Below are positions 33,641-44,700 of a stretch of DNA of 64,000 nt, one piece after another (within the stretch, counting starts at the first letter, position 1; each line of letters starts with the position of its first letter). The notes beneath the pieces were generated by a model. The model searched no databases and was not told where the DNA came from. It saw nothing but the letters and a program-made list of their open reading frames with translations. The stretch spans positions 18,153,075 to 18,217,074 of the forward strand of contig NC_064038.1 of assembly GCF_932526225.1 (NCBI RefSeq). The letters run 5' to 3'. This DNA is from Nematostella vectensis. Lineage: Eukaryota > Cnidaria > Anthozoa > Actiniaria > Edwardsiidae. The position numbers and the translations under genes were made by a program.

Positions 33641-35104
33641 AGAATAGATAGCCCCCCCTTCCCCCTCAAAAAAGTAACCCAAATCTGAGTTCTATTCGTA
33701 AAACATACAAAAGCTTGAAACTTGCCAGTCCCGTAAAAAAGTTTTAGAAGGAAAATTTGCTTATCAAATTTAATTTATTTTTATTCCCTTTTTTTTAAAA
33801 AAAACTCTATCTTCCTCACCTCCAAGGCCCTAGTCATAAAACCCGGTACAATTTTACTTCCTTGTCTTCGCACCTTGTGTGAGCACACCACATGTGACAT
33901 GCCCTCAGTCATCACAACCTCACTCCCCTTACCATGCATTTCTCAACCTTTAATTTTACACTCTATGCCTTTTCATATTTGTCTGGCACACACCATAAAA
34001 TAGCCCTTATTGAGTAAGCGCATTACATAGCCACTCAAACCAGTGCCCCCTCTAAAATCTAATGCTAGAGGGGCATAATATGTTAAAATAAGCATTTGTG
34101 ATAAGAACTTTTTGATGAATTAGCCCCCCCCCCTACTCATCCTCAAAAATACCCAAACCTGAGTTCTATACATAAAATATACCAAGCATAGAAACTTACC
34201 TCCCAAATAAATAACCAAACTTAAATTCTATAGCCCAAGCATACAAAATCTTGCTATAAGGGAGCTTCAACTCTCAGATTTGCTTATTAAATAAAATCAA
34301 TTTTATTCCATTTTTATAAAAAAAGACAACAAACAAACTCTGTGCAATAGGCACTGAGATAAAAAATGCTCCTGAAGTATCACCAAATATAAATATTTAT
34401 TTTCCATACAGTATGATATCTATAACTGCACAATCATACTCCTAGAATCTCCAAGGCCTAGTAATCAAACCTGGTACAAGAGGGGTAAAAAGAAGGGCAT
34501 AATATGCTAAAATAAGCATTTGCGATAAGGACTTTTTGTCAAATTAGCCCCCCCCCCCAAAAAAAAAAAAAAAACTACCCAAACCTGAGTTCTATACATA
34601 AAATATACCAAGTATAGAAACTTCCTCCCAAACAATTACTCAAACCTATATACCCCAAACATATAAATTCTTAATATCACTATAGTTTGAAAGGGGAGCT
34701 TCAACACTAAGACTTGCCTATCAAATCAAATTAATTTAATTCCCTTTATATATATATATAAAAGACTCTTTGCGTATATAATAGAGACTGGCGAGAAAAA
34801 AATAAGCCTGAAGTATCACCAAATATGAATAGATATTTTCCATATGATATCTGCTCTAGTGAAGCTTGGAGCCTCTGGTACCCAGGGTATGACTAAACTC
34901 CCATTCTCCTATTATCTCCAAGCCTAGTAATCAAACATGGTACAAGTTTACTTCATCTTCACAACCTGTGTCAGCACCCCTAATTAGACATACCCTTAGT
35001 CACCACTCCTTTGCCCTTACCATGCCTTTTCCTCACCCTAGTTTACACTTTATGCCTTTTTCCATTTGTCTGCACACACAATGAAATACACCCTCAATGG
35101 CTCT
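33640..35104 (+). repeat. Three direct repeats of about 425 bp, the third interrupted
   Basis: CTGAGTTCTATNCNTAAAA recurs near 33687, 34162 and 34583, followed each time by a GAAACTT segment. AAATAAGCATTTG(T/C)GATAAG recurs near 34086 and 34509, and a related GAGCATTTGTGGTAAGGACT lies at about 38578, beyond the LINE. The segment with TTACCATGC and TTTACACTTTATGCC also occurs twice. The third unit is therefore split by the CR1-like LINE. Poly-C runs near 34120 and 34545 mark the same place in two units. Confidence 0.75.
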
Positions 35105-35138
35105 ATCTTGGTGTTAGAACCTGTGTATTAAGCACGAT

Positions 35139-37721
35139 TTGTGTCACAAAACTTCGGTCAGCGGCACCTCCACGGGTTGCCCCACGTTAGAATTTGTCTG
35201 TCTGTTTTTGTCCAACGTTCAATTTCAAGTCTATCTTGCGGCCGGCATGTGGCCTATTACATCAGCTAAATGGCAGTCCTTATTCCTGGTGTGTTGGTGG
35301 CCCTGTTTTATCATCATCTGGCCTTGTTTCAGTCAAGATCATGGGTTCCCGAATCCGAGTGCACATGTCCGCCATCTTGGAAATCCGATACGTTCTCTGA
35401 GCTCGAGAAGGGTTTATGACAGCGCTACGCTGAAGTCAATTAGGAAAACACAACCCAAGCAACGTATTGATAAAGAACTGTGGCTTCGTTTGAAGGATCT
35501 AGGCATTAGAAAACCTTTTAGATCCTCTCGTAAGTCCCGAGTCAACCGTTCGGATGGTCTCCCTGTGCCTGAGACCACAGGTACCCCATCAGTCGATGAT
35601 GTCGCTGCTGGAACTCTTAAAGCTTCAATTCCTAGTTTGGTTTACAGTAATATCAGATCAATTCAACACAAGATCGATGAGCTTCAAACTGTTGTTAATC
35701 TCAATAGACCCCAAATCGTCTGCATCACAGAGTCTTGGCTGCACCCTGACATCCCGGATGCTGCAGTTAACCTCCCCGGGTTTTCGTGCTTCAGGCGCGA
35801 TAGAACACACACGTCTGGTGGTGGTGTATGCGTTTACGTCGACTCTAACATCTCGTGCACAAGACTGTCTGACTACGAATCACAGGACATCGAATCGATA
35901 TGGATTGATGCTAGACCACGCAGGCTCCCTCGCAAAATCTCCAGGATATTACTTGGATCTGTATACCACTCCACTAGTTGTGACGAGGTTGAGAACTGTA
36001 GGCTCCTAGAACATCTGCAGTCTAATACTGAGAGCTTCCTACGTAATCATCCAGAGGGACTTGTTCTTATCTGCGGTGATTTCAATCCCACAAGTACTCG
36101 GTTCAGTGTAGTCGCTACAAAGCGTGCTACGGGTCTCTCTCAGATCGTCAAAGTACTGACCCGTGATACCGGCATCCTCGACTGGTGCCTTACCAACATG
36201 CCCAACTCCTTCGCTCCTGTGTGCCAGCTGCCAAAGATTGGAAGATCCGACCACTACACGTTGCTTATAGCGCCTATTCTGAGGTCTCTCAAACCTAGGG
36301 CTAAGACAACCATTTGGAAACGTGACCTCCGGCCCAGTAAGATCCGGGACTTTGGCTGTTGGATAACGCAGCAGCGCTGGACCGAAGTATTTGACAAACA
36401 GCTGGTCTCTGAAAAATTCCAGGCATTTTCGGATGTTTTGTATATGGCTGTCGATAAGTATCTCCCTCTCAGGAAGATATCGATCTGCAGTAGTGATAAA
36501 CCGTGGGTATCCAATAAGCTCAAGTACCTTGTTTCCAAACGCCAAAAGGCATTACATCAATTTGGAAATGACTCACCGCAATTCAAAATGTATAGAAACT
36601 CTGTTCAGGAAGAGAGCAAAAAAAGCAAAGCCTCTTACTATAAGACCAAAGTCGCCAAACTCAAGAATACCAATGTGAAAAGGTGGTGGAAAGAAGTCAA
36701 GGGTCTATCTGGGGACAGCGGGTCTTCACGTGACTGGTCTCAACAGATGTTGTGTGACGACATTCCAACAACCTCTGACCTAGCTACTAGATTTAACAAT
36801 TTTCTCGGTAGTTTAACTGCGCACTTTGAACCACTCCCGCCTCAAGCACCTGGGTCTTTTCACCAGGTCCCTGATGATCTGTTGATCGATAATAGGCGTG
36901 CGTACCAGGCCCTCCGGCAGGTGAAAACCAACAAGTCATCTGGTCCTGATCCAATTCCAGCTAGGATCTGGAACACCTTTGCAATCGAACTCGCTCCTGT
37001 GGTTTGCGATCTATACAATGCGTCGCTCATTCAAGGATACGTCCCTGCTCCACTAAAGCAGTCTGAGATCTCGCCCATCCCCAAGTGCCCTCGCCCTAAA
37101 GTAGTCGAAGATGACCTACGGCCGATCGCCTTGACATCACAACTCGCCAAAGTACTGGAAGGGTTTACGCTTCAGCCACTATTCCATCAAGTGCTACATC
37201 AACTGGACTGGTTACAGTTTGCAGTCGCTGGGAAGTCTACTACTGAAGCGCTGGTCTATGTGATGCACATAATTTTCGAGGCTCTCGACAAAGGGGACTG
37301 CTGGGTCAGACTGTTTTTTTCTGACTTCAGTAAAGGCTTTGATTTAGTGGACCATAACGTTCTAATAGCAGAAATGAGTCACCTAGGTGTCCATGAATGT
37401 ATCATTCGATGGGTGTCGTCATTTGTATCCAACAGGAGTCAGTATGTTAAGATAAGGGATTCACGCTCCCATGTAATATCACCTAAGGGAGGAATCCCAC
37501 AGGGCACCAGGCTAGCTCCGTTACTATTTGCAATATTGGTGAATAGGTTAGCGCGCGACTGGCAGTATCGCATCAAGTATGTAGATGACGCTACAGTTTT
37601 TGAAATTGTTCCAAGAAATTCTCCTAGCTACCTTCCGTTTGTTGCGAATGACATAAATAGCTATGCCCTTGCACGCAATATGCGCCTTAATGCCAAGAAA
37701 TGCAAAGAAATGGCCATGTGA
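35139..37721 (+). CDS. CR1-like LINE ORF2 protein (APE, RT), interrupted
   Basis: An open frame of 860 codons, first ATG at 35247. The endonuclease starts at about residue 164 (LVYSNIRSIQHKIDELQ) with PQIVCITESWL, GGGVCVYV and LICGDFNPT. The reverse transcriptase begins at about residue 595 (NKSSGPDPIPARIWN), with FSDFSKGFDLVDH near 728, GIPQGTRLAPLLF near 784 and the catalytic KYVDDATVFEI near 812. The frame ends with TGA just after the fingers/palm; the following segment continues the same protein (YKLLGVHITSDFSWNTH, then PVLEYASPVWSALPEYL) to about 38030, where a run of A residues coincides with a change of frame, and ends near 38307. The product copies LINE RNA by target-primed reverse transcription in the nucleus. 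Confidence 0.88.
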   Translation: MCHKTSVSGTSTGCPTLEFVCLFLSNVQFQVYLAAGMWPITSAKWQSLFLVCWWPCFIIIWPCFSQDHGFPNPSAHVRHLGNPIRSLSSRRVYDSATLKSIRKTQPKQRIDKELWLRLKDLGIRKPFRSSRKSRVNRSDGLPVPETTGTPSVDDVAAGTLKASIPSLVYSNIRSIQHKIDELQTVVNLNRPQIVCITESWLHPDIPDAAVNLPGFSCFRRDRTHTSGGGVCVYVDSNISCTRLSDYESQDIESIWIDARPRRLPRKISRILLGSVYHSTSCDEVENCRLLEHLQSNTESFLRNHPEGLVLICGDFNPTSTRFSVVATKRATGLSQIVKVLTRDTGILDWCLTNMPNSFAPVCQLPKIGRSDHYTLLIAPILRSLKPRAKTTIWKRDLRPSKIRDFGCWITQQRWTEVFDKQLVSEKFQAFSDVLYMAVDKYLPLRKISICSSDKPWVSNKLKYLVSKRQKALHQFGNDSPQFKMYRNSVQEESKKSKASYYKTKVAKLKNTNVKRWWKEVKGLSGDSGSSRDWSQQMLCDDIPTTSDLATRFNNFLGSLTAHFEPLPPQAPGSFHQVPDDLLIDNRRAYQALRQVKTNKSSGPDPIPARIWNTFAIELAPVVCDLYNASLIQGYVPAPLKQSEISPIPKCPRPKVVEDDLRPIALTSQLAKVLEGFTLQPLFHQVLHQLDWLQFAVAGKSTTEALVYVMHIIFEALDKGDCWVRLFFSDFSKGFDLVDHNVLIAEMSHLGVHECIIRWVSSFVSNRSQYVKIRDSRSHVISPKGGIPQGTRLAPLLFAILVNRLARDWQYRIKYVDDATVFEIVPRNSPSYLPFVANDINSYALARNMRLNAKKCKEMAM

Positions 37722-38307
37722 TTCCTTACTTATAATTCTACTGAGCTTGCTCCTATGTTCATAAATGGTTGTGTTATTGAGCGCGTGGATTGCTATAAGT
37801 TGCTTGGTGTCCACATCACCAGTGACTTCTCGTGGAATACTCACTGTGATGCTATCGTGAAGAAAGCCACCAAGCGTTTGTATGCAATCCGTGCGCTCAA
37901 GAAAAGCGGTCTATCATCAAACGACCTTATTCAAGTATACTGTAGCACAATGAGACCTGTGCTTGAATATGCCTCGCCTGTCTGGTCGGCATTGCCAGAG
38001 TACTTGGTAGAGTTAGTGGAATCGGTCCAAAAAAAAAGTGCTGCGCATAGTGTTTCCAAACCTCTCTTACCATGAGGCATTATCACACGCTAAATTGGAA
38101 ACACTATGCCAGCGTAGAGAAACGGCATGCATCGCTCTCGTGGCAAAGGCCAAACGCGGAGGCCCCCTTAAACGCTTAATTCCTATTCCTGTAGCAACGC
38201 ACCATGGGTATGGTTTACGGTCCGGTACGGCGTCTGTTGTCCCCATCTGCGGCCGTACGAATAGGCTCAACAATTTCTGTACTTATCGTTATCAACAAGT
38301 TATGTAA
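37722..38307 (+). pseudogene. CR1-like LINE C-terminal region
   Basis: The thumb and C-terminal segment of the same LINE protein, separated from the upstream frame by a stop and itself crossing frames at the A-run near 38030. The second piece reads LRIVFPNLSYHEALSHAKLETL and ends GRTNRLNNFCTYRY, matching the end of the fragment at 10764-11124. Confidence 0.8.
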
Positions 38308-38399
38308 ATGTAAGGATGTATTATATATATACTGGCTGCCCTGTAATTCAGCTTTCGCTGCAATAGGGTTAATAAACACATTATCTATCTATCTATCTA

Positions 38400-39300
38400 A
38401 AACTTCCTTTTTTTAATAAAATGAATCATGATGAAAACAGAGCTGGATACAATGAAGTCCTTTGGGGATGGTTCTGACACTGAGGTATACATACACCCCT
38501 CATTGAATAAGCACATTACATAGCCCCTCAAACAAGTGCCCCCTCTAGAATCCATTTATAAAAAAAGCCATAATGTGAGCATTTGTGGTAAGGACTTTTT
38601 TTTACAACGAGTAATAGCAAAGTAATGCAGCAATGAATAATGACTGCCATCCCTGAGATTTACTGATCATAGCAAATCTATTTATTCCAGGATCAAATAT
38701 AAACATTTAAACAGTACTTTCATGTAGTGTCTTTAAATTGCATACAATAAACAGTGACTCGCGGCCAATCTGTATACGATTTAGCTTCATTTTTTTTAAA
38801 TGAGACTCGCTGCCATTCTGTTTAAGATTCATTTTAGTTTCAATATCCCAGCTAAAATTTTTCTTGGAGTGTCTTCATTCCGAGTGCGAAAGCAAGATAA
38901 ATCCAGGAAAATTTTGTCCATTTGTATGACTTGATGAAACGTACAACTAGATAATTGGTGATCAATTATGGTTATAGCCTGCTAGCAGTGGCTTACCCTT
39001 CCGCGTTCATTACAGTACGATTCGGTGAAGTCGTAAAAATAACCCTGCAAATGAGGTCTGTTGCCGATGAGAAACAACACAAATAGGGTATATATGACGC
39101 ACTGAGTCGGTGAAATCCCTGCTTAAACAGATAAGAAGAAATCACTGCTAGCAGAGAGTTAAAAAGCGGCGTTCAACATGATTTTCCCGATTCAACGGAA
39201 CCGCCATTTTGTTTTCCCACTCTGAGTTGAGGCGTGTCCGCGTGAGACTGGGCATAGTAATACTCATCTCTGATTGGTTAATGAGATTGTTTATCAAATA
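38400..39300. other. Right interior of the hAT-like element
   Basis: It begins with sequence not in the repeat units, then ACCCCTCATTGAATAAGC to GCATTTGTGGTAAGGACT at 38495-38596, the remainder of the interrupted third repeat. The rest is AT-rich without recognisable genes. Confidence 0.5.
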
Positions 39301-39328
39301 TAACCAAAAATGGTAATGTTCCGCACTG
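39301..39328 (-). repeat. Right TIR of hAT-like element
   Basis: Imperfect reverse complement (about three mismatches) of 32872-32899. TSD TTTGA follows at 39329-39333. Confidence 0.88.
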
Positions 39329-40378
39329 TTTGATGGCTAAAACTAAAGTTGAATGTTGTGTTCATGAGATTAATGCCTGGATGGTGCATAATGGGCTAAA
39401 ACTAAATCATGATAAATCAGAACTTATTCGTTTTTCCTCCAAGTTCTGTCCTGCCCCAAGTCTTGAACATGTAAAGGTGGTTGATGAAATCATCAAACCT
39501 GCCTCCACTGCACGGAATATGGGAGTAATTCTTGATAAGTATCTTTCTTTTGAAGATCATCTCAAAACGGTATGTAAATCTGAAAGATTCCACCTCAGAA
39601 ATTTTGGCAAAATTAGGAAGTACCTTGACAAGAATTCCACAGAAATACTTATACATGCCTTTATCAGTTCAAAACTAGACTATTGCAATTACCTCCTTTA
39701 TGGATTACCTGACTACCAAATTCATAAATTACAACTTATTCAAAACACAGCTGCTCGTATTATCAGCTTAACAAAAAAGGCTGAGCATGTAACACCTATC
39801 CTGCAAGATCTCCACTGGTTACCAGTAAAGTACCGGATAATTTTTAAAGTTTTACTGACTGTTTTTAAATCTCTCAATGAAATGGCTCCACCATATATTA
39901 AAGATCTATGCAAGTATAAAACTCATTCCCGATCACTACGGTCTGCTTCTCAACAATACCTTCAGGTCAAACGGGGCAATTTGAAGACCTATGGTGACCG
40001 CGCTTTTTCGATTGCGGCTCCTAAACTATGGAATGAGTTGCCATTTCACTTAAGGACAATACAAAATCTTAATACTTTCAAGCAATGCCTTAAGACTCAC
40101 CTTTTTAAAGAAGCATTTAATTTATAATTAGTTTAAAATTATTTTTTTTAATATCACTGTTAATTATACATTACATACATATATATATATATATATTTAA
40201 TTATAATATCGATTTTTATAAATGTAACATTTCCTATTAGACACAATGTATTTTCAGGGTGATTTTTAATTTTTAATTGTGTAATGTTTATTTAATTGAT
40301 ATATAATTGTAAAGTGCCTAGGGCAATTATTGATGAGGCGCTATATAAATGCTGATATTATTATTATTATTATTATTG
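39329..40378 (+). mobile_element. L2-like LINE, second part (RT C-terminus and 3' UTR)
   Basis: It continues the frame that stops at 32871. It codes to a stop at 40125-40127 with RT thumb and tail motifs: INAWMVHNGLKLNHDKSEL, NMGVILDKYLSFEDH, KLDYCNYLLYGLP, LQDLHWLPVKYRI and APKLWNELP. The 3' UTR ends with GCGCTATATAAATGCTGATA and an (ATT)n tail at about 40355-40376, the usual L2-type end. Confidence 0.9.
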
Positions 40379-40755
40379 AATAACATATCACATCCCTTCC
40401 TTTTTGCTTAAGATTGATGTATAAAAAAGATTTTTACTTCGCAATGCAGCAGGTTAACGAACCAACAATCTTCAATGGGAGTAGATGTAAAAGGCCGATT
40501 CTGGGCCAGTTGACCTTTGACCCCTCCCTGCGTCTGACCTTGACCTTGACCTTGACCTGACCTTGACCTTTGACCCCACCCTGCATCTGACCTTGACCTT
40601 GACCTTGATCTTGGCCCACCCCTCCCCCCTGAGAGGAGAGATATTTGGCCCCGCCCCTCCCCCTAAGAACGTCTTAGCAGCCACACGCGCTATATTAACC
40701 GGCTTCGGCCCGCGTCTGAAAAATTGGGGTGGTTTAAAGACATGGATGACATAGT
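40379..40755. other. Spacer before the Polinton with TGACCT repeats
   Basis: 40505-40617 consists mostly of TGACCT/TGACCTT direct repeats in two blocks, each next to a variant of CCC(T/A)CCCTGC(G/A)TCTGACCT. TGACCT is the complement of the nuclear-receptor half-site AGGTCA. GC-rich sequence follows (CCCCGCCCCTCCCC near 40650). No terminal inverted repeat of the Polinton could be matched here. Confidence 0.6.
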
Positions 40756-40759
40756 GTAG

Positions 40760-43700
40760 ATGAGCATGAGTACCGTGAGGGAGTTGAGAGCCCTCGCCAA
40801 GGAGCGAGGGATCGAAGGCTACTACGGATTGCGTAGGGCGGAACTCGTCGAAGCGTTGGGTGGTGCGCCGCGTGGTGTGGTCCCTGACGTGCCATCGAGT
40901 ATCCTCGATGAGCCGATACCTGAGATTGATGTCCCCATCCTCAGGCCTTCCCACCCCCCTCGGAACAAGGGGGTTCCGTCACTCAAGCATCTCGCTGAGA
41001 ATGCAGCCGCGTCGGTGAAGAAAGAGTTAAGCAAGTTCGCAGATTGGGTGTTATCTTATGTGAGAAAGACTGTGGATGAGCGGGTGAACAGTCTAAGAGA
41101 TAAAGTGGACCGCATATTCAAGAGGGTTGAGCGGTTCGCACCTAAAGAAAAACAAACAGCGTTGAAGGGGTATCTCAAGACCCATAGGGTAGACGGGCAG
41201 GAAGGGTATGACCCCAAGGCGTTCGTCACTGGTGTCAAACCAAAAGTTCTAGATCTAATCAATCAGCAAAAGAAGCCTATCAAAGTCAAGTTTATCTTTA
41301 CTTGTAAATTCATAAAAAAAACCCTGACCACCGGCCAGATTGATGAGAACTCAGGATACCTCCATTCCAACGTTGAGATGGTAACAGAGTCAACAGATTT
41401 CTCTGACTCGTCCAATACGATGACAAATCGTATACTTGAGTCGGTTGAGCAATTTCAAAACCAAGGCTCCGGATGGCAGTTTGATCAAGTGGAGTACTTT
41501 GATATCAACATCGACCCCTTTGGACCGCTTTCTGGAAGTTCCTTTATTCCACTACCATCAAAATTAGAGTCTAAAAAGGCGATCGTCAATGTTAAGAACG
41601 AGAGCGATCATGAGTGTTTCAAATGGGCGGTAACCTCAGCCGTGTTTCCTAAAGAGGAACATGCCTAAAGACTAAATAAACAAATGAGAGAGAGCTCTGA
41701 GAAGTTCAACTGGTCAGGAATAGAGTTCCCCGTTTCGCTAAGACAGATTGATAAGTTTGAGAAGCAAAACCCCTACGCGATTAACGTCTACGGGTATGAG
41801 GGTGGTGTATACCCTCTTAGAATAAGCAAGAAACATGAAGCTCATGTGATCAACTTGCTTCTCATATCGAACGATGAAACAAGTCACTACTGCTGGATTA
41901 AAAATATGTCGAAACTGCTATCCTCTCAGGTCAATAATCACCAACACACAAGCGTGTTTTGCTATAGATGTCTTAACTCATTCCGGTCAAAGACTTCACT
42001 AGAAAAACATCTCGAGTACTGCGCTGAAAACGAGGAGGTTAAGATTGAAATGCCTGTAGATGAAGATGGGGATCCCCTCCATGCTTACTTTAAGAATCAC
42101 ACCAGGGGAATGCGGGTCCCCTTCGTTGTCTACGCCGACTTTGAGAGCGTTACAGAGAACATAGACACATGTTCCCCAGATGAGGGGAGAAGCTTTACTA
42201 AGCAATAGCAGAAGCACAAACCATCAGGTTACTGCTATCTCATCAAGTGCTTTGACGATCAAATATTTACACCCAAGCTTGTGCGACACACAGCTGAGTC
42301 CCCCGACGAGGATATCCCACAGATGTTTGTAGGGAGTTTAGAGTCAGACATTAAGGACGTTTACAATAAGTTCAAGTTCACTAAGAGGGTTAAGACGACT
42401 CTGAAGGATGAAATCGCCTATAACAAAGCCACTCACTGCCACATCTGTGAGGGTGAGTTAGGAGGGGACAAAGTTCTGGATCACTGCCACCTTACAGGAA
42501 GGTATAGAGGAGCTGCTCACAACGAATGCAACCTTCAGTTTAGGATTCCGAAGTTCTTTCCTGTCGTCTTCCACAATCTGTCTGGGTATGACAGTCATCT
42601 GTTTATCAAGAACCTCGGCACATCAGAAGGCGGGATAAACTGTATACCAAACAACGAAGAGAAATATATCTCGTTTACAAAACAGGTTGTGGTCGACAGT
42701 TTTACGAACAAAGAGGGTAAGCAGGTTGACATGAAACGGGACATAAGATTCATCGACTCCTTTAGATTTATGGCGACTAGCCTTGATAGTTTAGTTGGCG
42801 ATCTTACTAAGTGTGGGAAGTGTGAGGTATGTAAGCCCGGAGATTGTGTGAGGAGATACATAAAAGATGGGAGGGTCGTTCGGTTCGAGGGTGTTGGTAG
42901 ATGTGATAGATGTAAGAATTGCTTGTTAGCTGAAAGTAGGTGTCTTTCCCCAACGGATAAGAACATCGCTGAAGCTAAAAAGTATTTTGGGGGTAGGGTG
43001 GATATGATGTTAAGAAAGGGCGTTTTCCCATACGACTGGTTCGACGACATCGGCAAACTCAACGCAACCCAACTCCCACCAAAAGAGGCGTTCTACGCCA
43101 GACTCAACGACACTGACATATCAGAGGAAGGTTATCAACACGCCCGGGAGGTGCGGGAAGCCTTCGAGATGAAGACCATGAGGGATTACCATGATCTCTA
43201 TCTTGAATCTGATGTGTTACTGTTGGCCGACGTCTTCGAGAGCTTCAGAAATGTTTGTCTCGGGAACTATGGTCTAGACCCAGCCTGGTATTACACAGCA
43301 CCTGGTCTTGCATGGGACGCTGCTTTGAAAATCACCAAGGCGCGTCTAGAGTTGCTGACAGACTATGACATGCTGCTCATGATCGAGAGAGGCGTTCGCG
43401 GAGGTGTTTCCATGGTGTCTACTAGATATGGTAAAGCTAACAATCCATACATGGGGGGGTATGACCACAACCTACCCACAAAGTACATCACATATCTTGA
43501 TGCAAACAACTTATACGGCTGGGCAATGAGTAAACCTCTGCCGACTCATGGGTTCAGATGGATGACTGACCGAGAGATAGCAGGTTGGGAGGATCGTCCG
43601 TGCATTCTGGAGGTTGACTTGGAGTATCCTCATCATCTACATGACTTGCATAATGACTACCCATTAGCTCCAGAGTCCGTTAAGGTTGATAAGGTTGAAA

Positions 43701-44700
43701 AGGTAATCCCAAACCTCGGCGATAAGACGAAGTGCGTGGTTCATCACGAGACCCTGAGGCTCTACATAAGTCTTGGACTGAAGGTTACCAAAATTCACAA
43801 GGGTATCGCCTTCGAAGAGTCTGCGTGGCTGAAGCCCTACATCGACGTAAATACCGACCTAAGGGTGAGAGCGACTAACGATTTTGAGAAAGACTTCTTC
43901 AAGTTGATAAACAACTCCGTTTTTGGGAAGACCATGGAGAACATCAGAAACAGAGTGGACATCCGCCTGGTCACGAATGAATCTCAAGCTCGCAAGTTGA
44001 TATCAAAGCCAAACTATCAACACCGCACCATCTTTTGCGAGAGTCTAGCTGCTATCCACACGAAGAAAACAAAGTTAGTCTTCGATAAACCTGTTTACTT
44101 GGGTATGTCCATTCTGGATCTAAGTAAGACGCTGATGTATGATTTTCATTTCAATTACATCAAGCTAAAATATTGTGAAAAGGCGAGGCTCTTATTTACC
44201 GATACAGACAGTTTGATGTATGAGATTGAAACAAGAGATTTTTACGAGGACATCAGCCCTGATGTGAAATCTATGTTTGACACGAGCAACTATCCAAAGG
44301 ACCACCTGTCTTGTATCAAGACAGGTGTGAATAAGAAAGTCATCGGTATGTTCAAAGACGAAGCAGGTGGTAAGCAGATAACCGAGTTTGTAGGTCTGCG
44401 AGCCAAGCTCTACGCATTCGAAATGGATGGTGGGAGAGAAGAAAAGAAATGCAAGGGCGTGAAGAGAGCAGTCGTTAAGAAGTGCATCAGTTTCAATGAT
44501 TACAAAGATTGCCTACTCAATGAACAACCGCAGATGAGGAAAATGAATGTTATTAGAAGCCGTAAACACGAAGTTTACACCGAGACGGTTAACAAGGTCG
44601 CCCTATCTCGTGAGGATGACAAGCGAATCATTTGCGGAGATGGTATACATACTTTTGCTCACGGGCATCATTCTAACACAGAATTAGGGGGTAACTCGGT
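40760..44700 (+). pseudogene. Polinton DNA polymerase B region
   Basis: The N-terminal part starts with a SAP-like DNA-binding motif (STVRELRALAKERGIEGYYG...ELVEAL) and a segment ending DHECFKWAVTSAVFP, typical of the N-terminal extensions of cnidarian Polinton polymerases. A C2H2-like cluster (CYRCLNSFRSKTSLEKHLEYC) precedes the exonuclease part (YADFES) and a Cys/His cluster (CHICEGELGGD...DHCH). Polymerase motifs are YLDANNLYGWAM (about 43495), LINNSVFGKTMENI (about 43906) and FTDTDSLMYE (about 44199). This is the replication enzyme of the element; the region is broken in a few places. Confidence 0.9.

Larger units (their letters stand above)
35105..38399 (+). mobile_element. CR1-like LINE, nearly full-length
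   Basis: It carries an endonuclease and reverse transcriptase protein and ends with the 3' sequence CCCTGTAATTCAGC, TTAATAAACAC and a (TATC)n tail. The same 3' sequence ends the fragment at 9956-11196. The 5' boundary is approximate: the repeat unit of the surrounding element is lost at about 35105. It is inserted in the third repeat of the hAT-like transposon. Its coding frame has one stop and one later frameshift, so it is probably inactive. Confidence 0.9.
32872..39328. mobile_element. Non-autonomous hAT-like DNA transposon, 6.46 kb
   Basis: Terminal inverted repeats of about 28 bp begin CAGTGCCGTACATTACTA at 32872 and end at 39328 (reverse complement begins CAGTGCGGAACATTACCA), with about three mismatches. 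A 5-bp duplication TTTGA flanks it (32867-32871 and 39329-39333). Removing the element plus one TTTGA restores the L2-like LINE frame exactly (QDELL then MAKTK). CAGTG ends and 5-bp duplications fit hAT5-type elements; the assignment rests on termini only. No transposase is recognised inside. The interior has three roughly 425-bp direct repeats and a CR1-like LINE insertion. Confidence 0.88.

Noticed and set aside
32872-39328. ProtoRAG or Transib element, considered because of the 5-bp target duplication
   Set aside because: Those families have CACNNTG-type termini and GC-rich targets. Here the ends are CAGTGCC and the target is TTTGA, which fits a hAT5-type element better, and no RAG1-like protein is seen.
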